Of a stretch of 64,000 bases of DNA, positions 9,742 to 18,822 are shown in pieces. This stretch comes from Alphaproteobacteria bacterium. Lineage in GTDB: Bacteria > Pseudomonadota > Alphaproteobacteria > Micropepsales > Micropepsaceae. Position numbers and translations under genes: made by a program. The number at the start of each line of letters is the position of its first letter. Position 1 is the first letter of the stretch. The stretch covers positions 62,001-126,000 of the forward strand of contig JADHVO010000009.1 of the NCBI GenBank assembly GCA_016783965.1, read 5' to 3'. The notes beneath the pieces were generated by a model. That model searched no databases, had not been told where the DNA came from, and worked only from the letters and a program-made list of their open reading frames with translations.

Positions 9742-9765
9742 ATGCCCTTTGAGTCCGAAACATGA
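9742..9765 (+). CDS. Seven-codon leader ORF coupled to purM
   Basis: ATG at 9742 opens a frame encoding MPFESET. It has a strong GGAGG (9729-9733) at 8-base spacing. Its TGA stop overlaps the purM start codon (ATGA). purM has no convincing Shine-Dalgarno of its own, so ribosomes may load on this mini-ORF and re-initiate at purM. The alternative is that purM starts at 9762 simply by using the distant GGAGG. Confidence 0.4.
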   Translation: MPFESET

Positions 9766-10832
9766 CCGCCGACCACCGCAACAGCCTCACCTACAAGGAC
9801 GCCGGCGTGGATATAGACGCGGGCGAAGCGCTGGTGGCGCGGATCGCGCCTGCGGCGAAGGCTACGCGTCGGCCGGGCGCAGACGCCGACCTGGGCGGAT
9901 TCGGCGGACTGTTCGACCTGAAGGCAGCGGGGTTCAAGGATCCGGTGCTGGTGGCGTCCACCGACGGGGTGGGGACCAAGCTCAAGATCGCGATCGACAC
10001 CGGCCTGTTCGGCGGCATTGGGCAAGACCTGGTGGCAATGTGCGTCAACGACCTTGTGGTGCAGGGCGCGGAGCCGCTGTTTTTTCTCGACTACTACGCA
10101 ACGGGGAAGCTGAACGTCGACGAGGCAGCGGTGGTGATCCAGGGGATCGCGAAGGCGTGCCATGAGTCGGGCTGCGCGCTGATCGGCGGCGAGACGGCGG
10201 AGATGCCGGGCCTTTATGCCAAGGGCGATTTCGATCTCGCGGGATTTTCGGTCGGCGCGGTGGAGCGAGGTCATGTGCTGCCGAGAACCGGCGCGATGCA
10301 CGCGGGCGACGTGGTGATCGGCGTGGCGTCGAGCGGCGTGCACTCGAACGGATACTCGCTGGTACGCCGGGTGGTGGAACAGGCGGGCGCGAAGTACGAC
10401 GCGCCGGCGCCGTTCGATCCGTCGCGCACGCTGGGCGACACGTTGCTGGCGCCGACGCGGCTGTACATAAGGAGCGGTCTGTCTGCGATCCGTACCGGCG
10501 GCGTGAAGGGGCTGGCCCACATCACGGGTGGCGGGATCACCGAGAACCTGCCGCGCGCCCTGCCCGACGGGCTCGATGCCGCGATCGATCTGGACGCATG
10601 GACTCCACCGCCGGTGTTCAGCTGGCTGGCGCGGGCTGCGGGGATCGAGGCGGCCGAGATGCTGCGGACGTTCAATTGCGGGCTGGGGTTCATGGCGGTG
10701 GTCGCGGCGGACAGCGCGGGGCACGTGATCGATGCCTTCCAGGAGGCGGGCGAGAAGGCCTGGCGCGTCGGCGAGCTCGTGAGGGGCGAAGGCGAGGCGA
10801 AGGTGGTTTATCGCGGCAGCCTCAAGCTGTGA
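9762..10832 (+). CDS. purM: Phosphoribosylformylglycinamidine cyclo-ligase (AIR synthetase)
   Basis: Cyclises FGAM to aminoimidazole ribotide with ATP in de novo purine synthesis. The PurM fold is evident: glycine-rich GGFGGLFDL near residue 48, the nucleotide-binding segment [15 protein letters not shown] (about 66-80), and the conserved [11 protein letters not shown] later on. 356 residues is the usual length. The start overlaps the stop of a seven-codon leader ORF. purN follows after a hairpin and a dispersed repeat, so the two purine genes are probably one unit. Confidence 0.97.
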   Translation: MTADHRNSLTYKDAGVDIDAGEALVARIAPAAKATRRPGADADLGGFGGLFDLKAAGFKDPVLVASTDGVGTKLKIAIDTGLFGGIGQDLVAMCVNDLVVQGAEPLFFLDYYATGKLNVDEAAVVIQGIAKACHESGCALIGGETAEMPGLYAKGDFDLAGFSVGAVERGHVLPRTGAMHAGDVVIGVASSGVHSNGYSLVRRVVEQAGAKYDAPAPFDPSRTLGDTLLAPTRLYIRSGLSAIRTGGVKGLAHITGGGITENLPRALPDGLDAAIDLDAWTPPPVFSWLARAAGIEAAEMLRTFNCGLGFMAVVAADSAGHVIDAFQEAGEKAWRVGELVRGEGEAKVVYRGSLKL

Positions 10833-10847
10833 GCCCACTTGCGGGCT
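10832..10847 (+). terminator. Small hairpin at the purM stop
   Basis: AGCCC and GGGCT pair around a 6-base loop, beginning in the purM stop codon. There is no T tract. It may attenuate or punctuate the purM-purN transcript. Confidence 0.25.
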
Positions 10848-10850
10848 CGG

Positions 10851-10907
10851 TCCCCCACCCGGACAATGCTTCGCATTTTCCGACCTCCCCACCAGGGGCA
10901 GGTGATT
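10851..10907. repeat. Family-A two-hairpin dispersed repeat, copy 1
   Basis: Pattern: CCCCACCC, then a small palindrome (AATGC-TTC-GCATT), then CGACCTCCCC and its near-complement GGGGCAGGTGATT. The same layout recurs at 12391, 19274 and (half) 31127, with different but still paired stem bases. It sits between purM and purN and supplies the last bases before the purN ribosome binding site. Confidence 0.75.
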
Positions 10908-10917
10908 GGGGGTCTGC

Positions 10918-11529
10918 ATGACCACGAAGAAGCGCACGGCAATTCTGATTTCGGGGCGCGGCACCAACATGGCCGCGCTGATCGAGGCGGCTTGGGCGCC
11001 CGACTTTCCGGCGAAGATCGTGCTGGTGTTCTCAAACGTGGAGAGCGCGCCGGGGCTGAAGACGGCGCAGGCGGCGGGCATCCGCACGCAGGCGCTGTCG
11101 CACAAGGAATTCCCTTCGCGCGAGGCATTCGATGAGGCGATCGACGAGGCGCTGACGGCGCTGGATGTCGACCTCGTGTGCGAGGCGGGGTTCATGCGAA
11201 TCCATTCGGACGCGTTCGTGCAGAAATGGGAGGGGAAGATGATCAACATCCACCCGTCCCTGCTGCCGGCGTTCAAGGGCGTGAAAGTGCACGAGCAGGC
11301 GATCGCGGCGGGCGTGCGCATCTCGGGCTGCACGGTGCATTTCGTGACGCCGGCGCTGGACGGCGGGCCGATCATCGCACAGGCGGCGGTGCCGGTGATG
11401 CTGAACGACACGCCGGAGACGCTGGCGGCGCGCATCCTGATCGAAGAGCATCGCATCTACCCCGAGGCCCTGAAGATGGTGGCCGACGGGCATGTGCGCC
11501 TGGAGAACGGGCGCGCGGTGTTTCTCTAG
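10918..11529 (+). CDS. purN: Phosphoribosylglycinamide formyltransferase
   Basis: Transfers a formyl group from 10-formyl-THF to GAR in purine synthesis. The N-terminus AILISGRGTNMAAL and the active-site segment NIHPSLLPAFKGVKVHEQAI (catalytic Asn/His) are both present. About 203 residues is typical. I chose ATG 10918 because GGGGG at 10908-10912 gives normal spacing; an in-frame TTG at 10906 would add four residues and lies at the edge of a repeat. It ends four bases into the convergent SDR gene. Confidence 0.95.
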   Translation: MTTKKRTAILISGRGTNMAALIEAAWAPDFPAKIVLVFSNVESAPGLKTAQAAGIRTQALSHKEFPSREAFDEAIDEALTALDVDLVCEAGFMRIHSDAFVQKWEGKMINIHPSLLPAFKGVKVHEQAIAAGVRISGCTVHFVTPALDGGPIIAQAAVPVMLNDTPETLAARILIEEHRIYPEALKMVADGHVRLENGRAVFL

Positions 11530-12386
11530 CCGACGCCGGAGAGCCGTTTCGAGATGTCCCAGAGCTTCGCGGCTGCCGCATCGTCCTGTGCGGCGAGCGT
11601 GGGCTCGTCGATCCTGCACTTGTAGAAGTACTCGCCGCTGATCGTGGCGACGTCAGGCGAGCTCGCCAGATGGATGATGGTCTTGGCGCCCTCCTCCGGC
11701 GTGAGGCCGAAGGTCATGATCGTGCGCTGGAGAACCTTGAGGAACACGTTGGTGGCGTTGTTCGAACCGAAGCGCGTGCCCACGAAGCCAGGATGCAGGC
11801 AATTGGCCGTGGGGCCGCCGACGCCGAGGCGTTTCGCGAGTTCGCGGGTGAAGAGGATGTTGCAAAGCTTGGAATTGCCGTAGGCGGTGAAGGACGCGTA
11901 CTTCCGCTTCTCGAATTGCAGATCGTCCAGATCGAGCTTGGCGGATTTGTGCGCGTCGGAGGCCGTAGAGACAATGCGGGCGCCGGGCGTGGCCTTCAGG
12001 TTCGGCAGCAGAATGTTCGTCACCACGAAATACGCCATGTGGTTGGTGGCGAACGTCATCTCCAGGCCGTCGACGCTGGTCTGGTGCGAGAGGAAGACGG
12101 CGCCGGCGTTGTTGATGAGCACGTCGATCCTGGGTTCGGCCGCGGCCACCTCAGCGGCGACGCGCTTCATTTCCGCGATGGAGGAGAGGTCGGCGAGGTG
12201 CGAGCGGTGCTGCGCGGATGGGTTCGCGGCCTTCAGCTTGGCCAGCGTTGCGTCGGTGCGGGCGCGGTCACGTGCGATGAGCACGATGCGGGCGCCGTGT
12301 CCTGCCAGCCGCACCGCGGCGACTTCACCGATTCCGGAGGTGCCGCCGGTGACGACGACTGTTTTGTTCTGCATGGCGTCCGGCAT
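11526..12386 (-). CDS. Short-chain dehydrogenase/reductase, retinol-dehydrogenase-like
   Basis: Rossmann-fold oxidoreductase with the classical NAD(P) motif VTGGTSGIG near the N-terminus, the NNAGA motif, and the catalytic YGNSK (Y-x3-K). The substrate is unknown. The segment layout (DLDDLQFEKRKY, then ATNHMAYFVV) resembles the WW-oxidoreductase / retinol dehydrogenase branch rather than FabG. It is about 286 residues from the ATG at 12386; a second ATG at 12374 would shorten it by four residues. The 3' end overlaps the end of purN by four bases. Confidence 0.88.
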   Translation of the reverse strand: MPDAMQNKTVVVTGGTSGIGEVAAVRLAGHGARIVLIARDRARTDATLAKLKAANPSAQHRSHLADLSSIAEMKRVAAEVAAAEPRIDVLINNAGAVFLSHQTSVDGLEMTFATNHMAYFVVTNILLPNLKATPGARIVSTASDAHKSAKLDLDDLQFEKRKYASFTAYGNSKLCNILFTRELAKRLGVGGPTANCLHPGFVGTRFGSNNATNVFLKVLQRTIMTFGLTPEEGAKTIIHLASSPDVATISGEYFYKCRIDEPTLAAQDDAAAAKLWDISKRLSGVG

Positions 12387-12390
12387 CGTT

Positions 12391-12457
12391 CCCACCCGAA
12401 AGACACGGTCGCTACGCTCCGTGTTTTTCGACCTCCCCGCAAGCGGGGAGGTAATGC
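12391..12457. repeat. Family-A two-hairpin dispersed repeat, copy 2
   Basis: CCCACCC, then CACGG/CCGTG around GCTACGC, then a perfect 10-bp stem ACCTCCCCGC-AA-GCGGGGAGGT (12431-12452). It fills nearly the whole gap between the ndk stop and the SDR start. Confidence 0.8.
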
Positions 12458-12880
12458 TTACGGAACGATATCGAGGTCGGAGAAGAAGAACTTGATCTCG
12501 TTTGCGGCGGTTTCCGGGGCGTCGGAGCCGTGGACGGAATTGGCCTCGATCGACTCGGCGAAGTCCTTGCGGATGGTGCCGGCGGCAGCGTTGGCCGGAT
12601 TGGTGGCGCCCATCACTTCGCGGTTCTTGGCGATGGCGTTCTCGCCCTCCAGCACCTGGACTACCACCGGGCCGGAGGTCATGAACGACACCAGGCTGGC
12701 GAAGAACGGGCGCTCGCGATGCACGCCATAGAACGCTTCGGCCTGGTGCTGCGAGAGACGGATGCGGCGGGAGGCGATGACGCGCAGGCCCGCCTTCTCG
12801 AACCGGTCGACGATCGCGCCCGTCAGGTTCCGGCGCGTGGCGTCCGGCTTGATGATGGAAAGGGTGCGCTCGACGGCCAT
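12458..12880 (-). CDS. ndk: Nucleoside diphosphate kinase
   Basis: Equilibrates NTP and NDP pools through a phosphohistidine intermediate. The sequence starts [14 protein letters not shown] and has the catalytic segment [12 protein letters not shown] with H117. 140 residues is standard. The upstream gap (12881-12983) is a divergent promoter region shared with the ABC-F gene. Confidence 0.97.
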   Translation of the reverse strand: MAVERTLSIIKPDATRRNLTGAIVDRFEKAGLRVIASRRIRLSQHQAEAFYGVHRERPFFASLVSFMTSGPVVVQVLEGENAIAKNREVMGATNPANAAAGTIRKDFAESIEANSVHGSDAPETAANEIKFFFSDLDIVP

Positions 12881-12983
12881 ATCTGTCTCCGAAAATGCGT
12901 AAAGTGGGCGCCTTATAGCGAAGGACCGGCAATACGCAAGGCAAGGTTTTGCGGCCCGGTCTTTGTGCTATACGCCGCGTCCC

Positions 12984-14867
12984 ATGCTGGTCATCAACAA
13001 CGTCCTTGTCCGCATTGCGGGCCGCGAAATCCTGAAAGGCGCGAGCGCCAGCTTGCCCGCGGGACGGCGCGTGGGCCTGGTCGGGCGCAACGGCGCCGGC
13101 AAGTCGACCTTGCTGAAGGTGATCCTGGGGCAGTTGCATCCCGACGATGGCGAGGTGTCGTGGCCGAATGCCTGGCGCGTGGGCGCGGTCGCGCAGGAGG
13201 CGCCGGGCACGCAGACCTCCCTGATCGACACCGTGCTGGAGGCCGATCCGGAGCGGATGAAGCTGCTTGCCGAGGCCGAGCACGAGACCGACGGGCACAA
13301 GCTGGGCGAGATCTATCACCGGCTGGAAGCGATCGACGCTTACACGGCGCCGGCGCGGGCGGCGGAAATTCTGGCCGGCCTGGGCTTCTCAGCCGAGGAC
13401 CAACTTCGTCCGTGTGCGGAATTCTCAGGCGGATGGCGCATGCGCGTGGCGCTCGCGGCGATCCTGTTCGCCGCGCCGGACCTGCTCTTACTGGACGAAC
13501 CGACGAACTATCTCGACCTCGAAGGCGTGATGTGGCTGGAGAACTTCCTCCAGCGCTATCGCGGAACCGTGCTGATCGTCAGCCACGACCGCGACCTGCT
13601 GAACACCGCGGCTGAGTTCATCCTGCACCTCGAGCACGGGCGGCTGAAGCTTTACACCGGCAACTACGACACCTTCGCCGACACGCGCGCGATGCAGCGG
13701 GCGTTGGATGTGGCGACGCAGAAGAAGCAGGACGCGCGGCGGGCGCACCTGCAATCGTTCGTGGACCGCTTCCGTGCCAAGGCGAGCAAGGCGCGCCAGG
13801 CGCAAAGCCGCATGAAGATGATCGAGCGCATGGAGCGCATCGAAATCCCGCTCGACGAGCATGTGGCGCCGATCCGCCTGCCGGTCGCCACCGAGGCGAC
13901 GCCGCCGCTGATTACGCTGGACCGCGCGTCGGTGGGATACGAGCCGGGCAAGCCGATCCTGACCAAACTGTCACTGCGCTTCGATCCGGACGACCGCATC
14001 GCGCTCTTGGGCAAGAACGGCAACGGCAAATCGACGCTGGCGAAGCTGCTGGCCGAGAAGCTGGAGCCGATGGGCGGCGACATCGTGCGGGCTCGCAAGC
14101 TGGTGGTGGGGTATTTTGCGCAGCACCAGCTGGAAGAGCTGAACGGGCTGATCACGCCGATCGATACGTTGCAGCGTCTGCGGCCCAAGCTGACCTTGCA
14201 GGACGTGCGCACGCAGCTCGGCGGGTTCGGATTTTCCGCCGACAAGCAGACGACCCGGGTGGGCAACCTGTCGGGCGGCGAGCGGGCGCGGCTGATGCTG
14301 GCGCTGGCGACCCTGGACAAGCCGAACCTGTTGATCCTGGACGAGCCGACCAACCACCTCGACATCGACGCCCGCAGCGAACTGCTGGCGGCGCTGAACG
14401 AATTCGACGGCGCGGTGGTGCTGGTGAGCCATGACCGTCGGCTGATCGAGTCGACGGCGGACCGATTGCTGCTGGTGGCGAATGGCGAGGTGAATCCGTT
14501 CGAGGGCGACCTCGACGATTACCGCCGCTTCCTGCTCCAGGCGGATGAGCCGCCGGAGGCGGTGAAGGATGCACCGACACCGGTCAAATCGAAGGATGAG
14601 CTGCGTCGCGAAGCGGCAGAGAGGCGGCGGCAACTGAAGCCTCTGAAGGACAAGGTCGACGCGGCCGAGCACCAGATCGCAGAGCTGAACGCGGAGCTCG
14701 CCAAGTTCGACAAGGCGTTGGCCGACCCGCTGCTGTTTTCTCGGGATCCGCAGAAGGGCAACGCGGTGTCGAAGAAGCGTGCCGACGCGGCCAGGAAGCT
14801 GGCGGACGTCGAAGGACGCTGGCTCAAGATGCAAGAAGAGTACGAAGCAGCGCTTGCCTCGGAATAG
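12984..14867 (+). CDS. ABC-F family ATPase, YheS-like
   Basis: Cytosolic, non-transporting twin ATPase of the ABC-F group, which acts on ribosomes. Two nucleotide-binding domains are present, with Walker A GRNGAGKSTL and GKNGNGKSTL, ABC signatures FSGGWRMR and LSGGERAR, and two Walker B DEPTN motifs. The inter-domain linker (FRAKASKARQAQSRMK) is the P-site tRNA interaction region. The C-terminus has a charged coiled coil, as in YheS/Uup. ATG 12984 gives 627 residues. No Shine-Dalgarno precedes it, and a CTATAC -10-like hexamer lies only about 11 bases upstream, so the mRNA may be leaderless (inference). Confidence 0.92.
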   Translation: MLVINNVLVRIAGREILKGASASLPAGRRVGLVGRNGAGKSTLLKVILGQLHPDDGEVSWPNAWRVGAVAQEAPGTQTSLIDTVLEADPERMKLLAEAEHETDGHKLGEIYHRLEAIDAYTAPARAAEILAGLGFSAEDQLRPCAEFSGGWRMRVALAAILFAAPDLLLLDEPTNYLDLEGVMWLENFLQRYRGTVLIVSHDRDLLNTAAEFILHLEHGRLKLYTGNYDTFADTRAMQRALDVATQKKQDARRAHLQSFVDRFRAKASKARQAQSRMKMIERMERIEIPLDEHVAPIRLPVATEATPPLITLDRASVGYEPGKPILTKLSLRFDPDDRIALLGKNGNGKSTLAKLLAEKLEPMGGDIVRARKLVVGYFAQHQLEELNGLITPIDTLQRLRPKLTLQDVRTQLGGFGFSADKQTTRVGNLSGGERARLMLALATLDKPNLLILDEPTNHLDIDARSELLAALNEFDGAVVLVSHDRRLIESTADRLLLVANGEVNPFEGDLDDYRRFLLQADEPPEAVKDAPTPVKSKDELRREAAERRRQLKPLKDKVDAAEHQIAELNAELAKFDKALADPLLFSRDPQKGNAVSKKRADAARKLADVEGRWLKMQEEYEAALASE

Positions 14868-14877
14868 CCCGCGCGGC

Positions 14878-15621
14878 TCAGCGCAGGCCGCGGCGGGCGA
14901 TGTCGCCCCACTCCTTCTGGGCCTTCTGGTAACGGGACGGCGCGCCGTCGAGGGATTTGACGACCTGCTGATAGACCGCGCGGGCTTCGTCGCGCTGGCC
15001 CATCTTCTCGAGCAGCTGGCCGAAGCGGGCGCGGGCTTCCTCGCCCGAATAATAGCCGACGAGGCGGCGGTACTCGGCGAGCGCTTCGTTGTTCTTGCCC
15101 TGCCCTTCCAATGCGCGGGCATAGAGCAGATGCGCATCGGCGGATGCGAAGTTGGGATCGGCGGCTTGCAGCGCATCGAGGCTTGCTTGGGCGCCCGCCG
15201 GATCGCCACTCATGAACTGGGCGCGGGCGAGACCCTGCAACAGGGCGGGATCGTCCCTGAACTGGCCCTGCGCGGCCTCCTGGTAGATCGCGACGGCGCC
15301 TGCATAGTTGCCCCGCGCCATGTATTCCTCGGCGAGCGTGCGCTTGGCGTCGACCGAGCCAACCATCTCGGCCGCGCGGTGCGCCTCGCGCAGGCTGCGG
15401 CCGGGGTCGGCCATCTGGCGCAGGCCGGCTGCGGCCTGTGCGGCCTGGCGCGTGCGCGTGAGCTCCGGGAGTATCTCCATGAAGAAATAGATCAGGCTGC
15501 CGATGCCTGGGAGAAACACGATGATCCATATCCAGGGAAAGACGTTGCCGTGGCGGATCGCGTGCACGATGCACAGCACCATAAGAGCGGTGGGCAGCAG
15601 GTAGATGATGAGACTGAGCAA
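14878..15621 (-). CDS. Membrane-anchored tetratricopeptide-repeat protein
   Basis: 247 residues. Two hydrophobic helices near the N-terminus (about residues 1-22 and 28-48) resemble the phospholipase D nuclease N-terminal (PLDc_N) module. At least four TPR-like helix pairs follow, for example YMARGNYAGAVAIYQEA and LLYARALEGQGKNNEALAEY. It is probably an inner-membrane scaffold; the partner is unknown. The start is TTG at 15621 with AAAGGG upstream. It is divergent from lpxD across a 183-base gap that holds a GCTT-GCG-AAGC mini-palindrome. Confidence 0.75.
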   Translation of the reverse strand: MLSLIIYLLPTALMVLCIVHAIRHGNVFPWIWIIVFLPGIGSLIYFFMEILPELTRTRQAAQAAAGLRQMADPGRSLREAHRAAEMVGSVDAKRTLAEEYMARGNYAGAVAIYQEAAQGQFRDDPALLQGLARAQFMSGDPAGAQASLDALQAADPNFASADAHLLYARALEGQGKNNEALAEYRRLVGYYSGEEARARFGQLLEKMGQRDEARAVYQQVVKSLDGAPSRYQKAQKEWGDIARRGLR

Positions 15622-15804
15622 GCTGGCGCGCCCTTTGAAGTTGAAAACGATCTAGAGGCATATGTGGGGGTTGTCATGCGATTTCGCCCGCCCGCTTGCG
15701 AAGCGAGCCGATACATGGCTTTAGTGCGTTAACTGGCCCGCGCGAACGGGGGTTTTGGCCCCGATGTTTCTGCTAGGATGGGCGAAGCATCCTGGGATTT
15801 TTGA

Positions 15805-16833
15805 ATGACGGACGATCGTTTCTTTGACCGCGCGGGGCCGTTTCCGCTTGGCGAGATCGCGGCCCATGTCGGCGGAGAGATGGACAACCGGTCGGCCGCG
15901 GACTTTCTGATCCGCGACGTGTCGAACCTCGACAGCGCCGATCCGGGCGAGATCAGCCTTTATTCCGACGCCAAGTATGCAGCGGCCTTTGCCAAGACGC
16001 AGGCGAGCGTGGTGATCACCGACCGCAAGCTGGCGGCGCACGAACACAACGGGACATGGCTGCTGCTGCACGCCAATCCACGGCTGGCCTTCGCGCAGGT
16101 TGGGCATCTGTTCTATCCGCCGGCACCGCTGGTGGAAGGGTTGCAGACGCCGGTGCCCGTACATCCGACCGCGACGGTCGGCGCCGGCACGCAGATCGCC
16201 CAGGGCGGTGAAATTCGCGCCAACGCCAAGATCGGCACCAACTGCTCCATTGGCACCAACGTGGTGATCGGCAAAGGCGTCGAGATCGGCGACAACTGCA
16301 CCATCGGGCCGAACTGCACGATCACGCATGCGATCGTCGGCAAGCGCGTGGTGTTCGGACCCGGGGTCTCCATCGGCAATGCGGGCTTCAGCTTTGTGCC
16401 GGGTCCAAAGGGCCTTCTGCGCGTACCGCAGCTCGGCCGCGTGACCATCGAGGACGAGGTCGAGTTCGGCGCCAATTGCGTGGTGGATCGCGGCGCGATC
16501 GGCGACACGCAGATCGGCCGCGGCTGCCGCTTCGACGGACTCATCCATGTCGGCCACAACGTGAAGATGGGTCAGTTCTGCATCGTGGTGGCGCAGGCGG
16601 GCATCGCGGGCTCGACCACCATCGGGCCGGGCGTGATGATCGGCGGCCAGGCCGGCATCGCGGATCATCTGACCATCGGCGCAGGTGCGCGGCTTGCGGC
16701 TCGGGCGGGCGTCACACAGGATGTCGCGGCGGGCGAGACGGTGGGCGGCTATCCGGCGCAGCCTGTCAAGCAGTGGCACCGGCAGGTGGTGTGGCTGAAG
16801 AAGATGGTTGGGCGAAAGAAGGGCGACGCCTGA
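15805..16833 (+). CDS. lpxD: UDP-3-O-acyl-glucosamine N-acyltransferase LpxD
   Basis: Adds the second acyl chain, from acyl-ACP, in lipid A synthesis. The N-terminal uridine-binding domain (about 1-105) precedes a left-handed beta helix made of hexapeptide repeats (from about 110), ending in a helical C-terminus. The catalytic histidine region HVGHNVKMG (H248, H251) and the PQLGRV segment are present. 342 residues is normal. Here it stands alone, away from lpxA/fabZ, beside a membrane TPR gene and an FAD oxidase. Confidence 0.93.
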   Translation: MTDDRFFDRAGPFPLGEIAAHVGGEMDNRSAADFLIRDVSNLDSADPGEISLYSDAKYAAAFAKTQASVVITDRKLAAHEHNGTWLLLHANPRLAFAQVGHLFYPPAPLVEGLQTPVPVHPTATVGAGTQIAQGGEIRANAKIGTNCSIGTNVVIGKGVEIGDNCTIGPNCTITHAIVGKRVVFGPGVSIGNAGFSFVPGPKGLLRVPQLGRVTIEDEVEFGANCVVDRGAIGDTQIGRGCRFDGLIHVGHNVKMGQFCIVVAQAGIAGSTTIGPGVMIGGQAGIADHLTIGAGARLAARAGVTQDVAAGETVGGYPAQPVKQWHRQVVWLKKMVGRKKGDA

Positions 16834-16934
16834 CGCTGCTCCTTCCTGCCGAAATCACTTGTCGACTCCGACCGTTCCGGCAAACGCGCGATCAGTGATA
16901 CCATCTCGCAGGCCCCATCCTGGGAGGCATTGGT

Positions 16935-18296
16935 TTGAGTCTCTTGGACGAATTGCGGGAGCCGCTGGGATCGACCGGACTTCTGGAGGGCGGTGACGTG
17001 CCTGACGGCGGCTACCGGTTTGGCAGGCCGTTGGCGATCGCGCGGCCGAAGACGACAAGCGAGGTGTCGGCGATCCTGCGCCTTTGCCACGCGGCGCGGC
17101 AGCCGGTCGTGGCGTGGGGCGGGAAGACCGGACTCGTGGCCGGGGCCAACGCCACTGGCGCGATCGCGCTGTCGCTGGAGCGCATGAATCGCATCGAGGA
17201 GATCGACGCCGACGCGGCGACCATGATGGTCGAAGCAGGCTGCATCCTCTCCAATGTGTGCGACACCGCCGAGGCGGCGGGACTGTTTTTCCCGCTCGAC
17301 CTTGGTGCGCGGGGCTCGGCGACCATTGGCGGCAACATTTCGACCAACGCCGGCGGTAACCGCGTCATTCGCTACGGGATGATGCGGGATCTTGTGCTGG
17401 GGCTCGAGGCGGTGCTCGCAGACGGCACGATATTGTCTTCGCTCAATCACCTTGTGAAGAACAATGCGGGCTACGATCTCAAGCAACTGTTCATCGGCTC
17501 GGAAGGGACACTCGGCGTAGTCACACGCGCGGTGCTGCGGTTGAGGCCAAAGCCGAAGAGTCAGCAGGTGGCACTGCTTGCGGTCGCCTCATTCGCGCAG
17601 TTGCCGCGCCTGTTGCGTAGCCTGGAGGCCGGACTCGCCGGCACGCTGTCGGCATTCGAAGTGATGTGGCACGACTTCTACGAACTCGTTACGACACCGC
17701 CCGCGCAGGGAAAGAAACCGCTGCCCGCGGGGTATCCGTACTATGTCCTCGTGGAGGCGCTCGGGGGTGACCAAGCGGAGGATGATGCGCGTTTTGAGCG
17801 CGTGCTTGGCGCAGAACTTGAAAGCGGCACCGTGGCAGATGCGACCATCGCGAAATCCAGGAGCGAATGCAATCGCATCTGGGCGCTGCGCGATGACGTG
17901 TTGCAGGTTGGGCGTAACGCGCCGATTTTCACCTTCGACGTAAGCCTCGGCATCGGCGAGATGGACGCATATATTGCGGACGTAGCAGGTGCGCTGCGCA
18001 GCCGATGGCCGAAGATGACGATGATGGTATTTGGCCATCTAGGCGACGGCAATCTGCACGTCATCCCTGGCGTGGGCGACGGCAGCCTGGCGGCGCGGCG
18101 CGCGGTCGAAGAAATCGTATACGGTGCATTGCGCGAGCGCGGCGGATCGGTGTCGGCAGAGCACGGGATCGGCCTTGAGAAAAGAGAGTACCTCGACTTC
18201 TCGCGCAATCCCACAGAAGTGGCGCTGATGCGGTCGCTGAAGCGTGCGCTGGATCCGGCGGGAATTCTGAATCCCGGGAAGATCTTTGCACCGTGA
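16935..18296 (+). CDS. FAD-linked 2-hydroxyacid oxidase/dehydrogenase, GlcD family
   Basis: FAD-binding-4 (PCMH-type) flavoprotein. The pyrophosphate loop WGGKTGLVAGANATG and the GNISTNAGGNRVIRYG segment bind FAD. The C-terminal half has FGHLGDGNLHV and EHGIGLEKREYL, as in D-lactate, glycolate and D-2-hydroxyglutarate dehydrogenases. 453 residues. The start is TTG at 16935 with GGAGG at 16923-16927. The exact substrate cannot be read from the sequence; D-2-hydroxyglutarate or D-lactate are the likeliest. Confidence 0.88.
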   Translation: MSLLDELREPLGSTGLLEGGDVPDGGYRFGRPLAIARPKTTSEVSAILRLCHAARQPVVAWGGKTGLVAGANATGAIALSLERMNRIEEIDADAATMMVEAGCILSNVCDTAEAAGLFFPLDLGARGSATIGGNISTNAGGNRVIRYGMMRDLVLGLEAVLADGTILSSLNHLVKNNAGYDLKQLFIGSEGTLGVVTRAVLRLRPKPKSQQVALLAVASFAQLPRLLRSLEAGLAGTLSAFEVMWHDFYELVTTPPAQGKKPLPAGYPYYVLVEALGGDQAEDDARFERVLGAELESGTVADATIAKSRSECNRIWALRDDVLQVGRNAPIFTFDVSLGIGEMDAYIADVAGALRSRWPKMTMMVFGHLGDGNLHVIPGVGDGSLAARRAVEEIVYGALRERGGSVSAEHGIGLEKREYLDFSRNPTEVALMRSLKRALDPAGILNPGKIFAP

Positions 18297-18369
18297 ACAG
18301 AGCCGCGAGGCAGCTCGTCGCACACGCGCAAGCACTCCTGCAAAGTCGAAGAAATAGGCCGCCGGCTTG

Positions 18370-18822
18370 CTACTGCTTTTCGAAGCGGCCGGTGGGCGTT
18401 TCCTTCCAGTAGGTCACGTCGTGGCCGGCGGCTTTCGCGTCCTTCCACGCGGTGCGCGCCGAGGCGAGCGCGTCTTCGTCGCGGCCGTCGAACATCAGGA
18501 TGACGCGGGTCAGATCGCCGACCGCGCTCCATGTCGGCACGGCGCCGCCAATACAGAAGAGCACGTTGGCGTCGTTGGGGTTCTCGTCTTCCACCGTGAT
18601 CAGCACCGGCTGGCGCTTCGGATTGCCGTCGCCGGATTGCGCATGCGGAAGGAACGTTTGCTCGTTGTAGGTCCAGAGCAGCGTGTCGACGGCGTCGGCA
18701 CGCTCGGAGGATTCCGCACGGATGACGGCGCGCCAGCCGCGCTCGAGCGTGCGCTCGACAAGACCCGGCAGCACTTCGTCGAGGCTGCGGCGTTCGAGGT
18801 GGTAGAACAGTGTCTCGGTCAT
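18370..18822 (-). CDS. holC: DNA polymerase III chi subunit
   Basis: Clamp-loader accessory protein that links the polymerase to SSB. It starts MTETLFYHLERRSLDEVLP and contains the typical LLWTYNEQTFLPHA and DANVLFCIGG segments. 150 residues, as usual. It overlaps the upstream secreted-protein gene by four bases. pepA-holC adjacency is widespread in proteobacteria; here one small gene intervenes. Confidence 0.9.
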   Translation of the reverse strand: MTETLFYHLERRSLDEVLPGLVERTLERGWRAVIRAESSERADAVDTLLWTYNEQTFLPHAQSGDGNPKRQPVLITVEDENPNDANVLFCIGGAVPTWSAVGDLTRVILMFDGRDEDALASARTAWKDAKAAGHDVTYWKETPTGRFEKQ

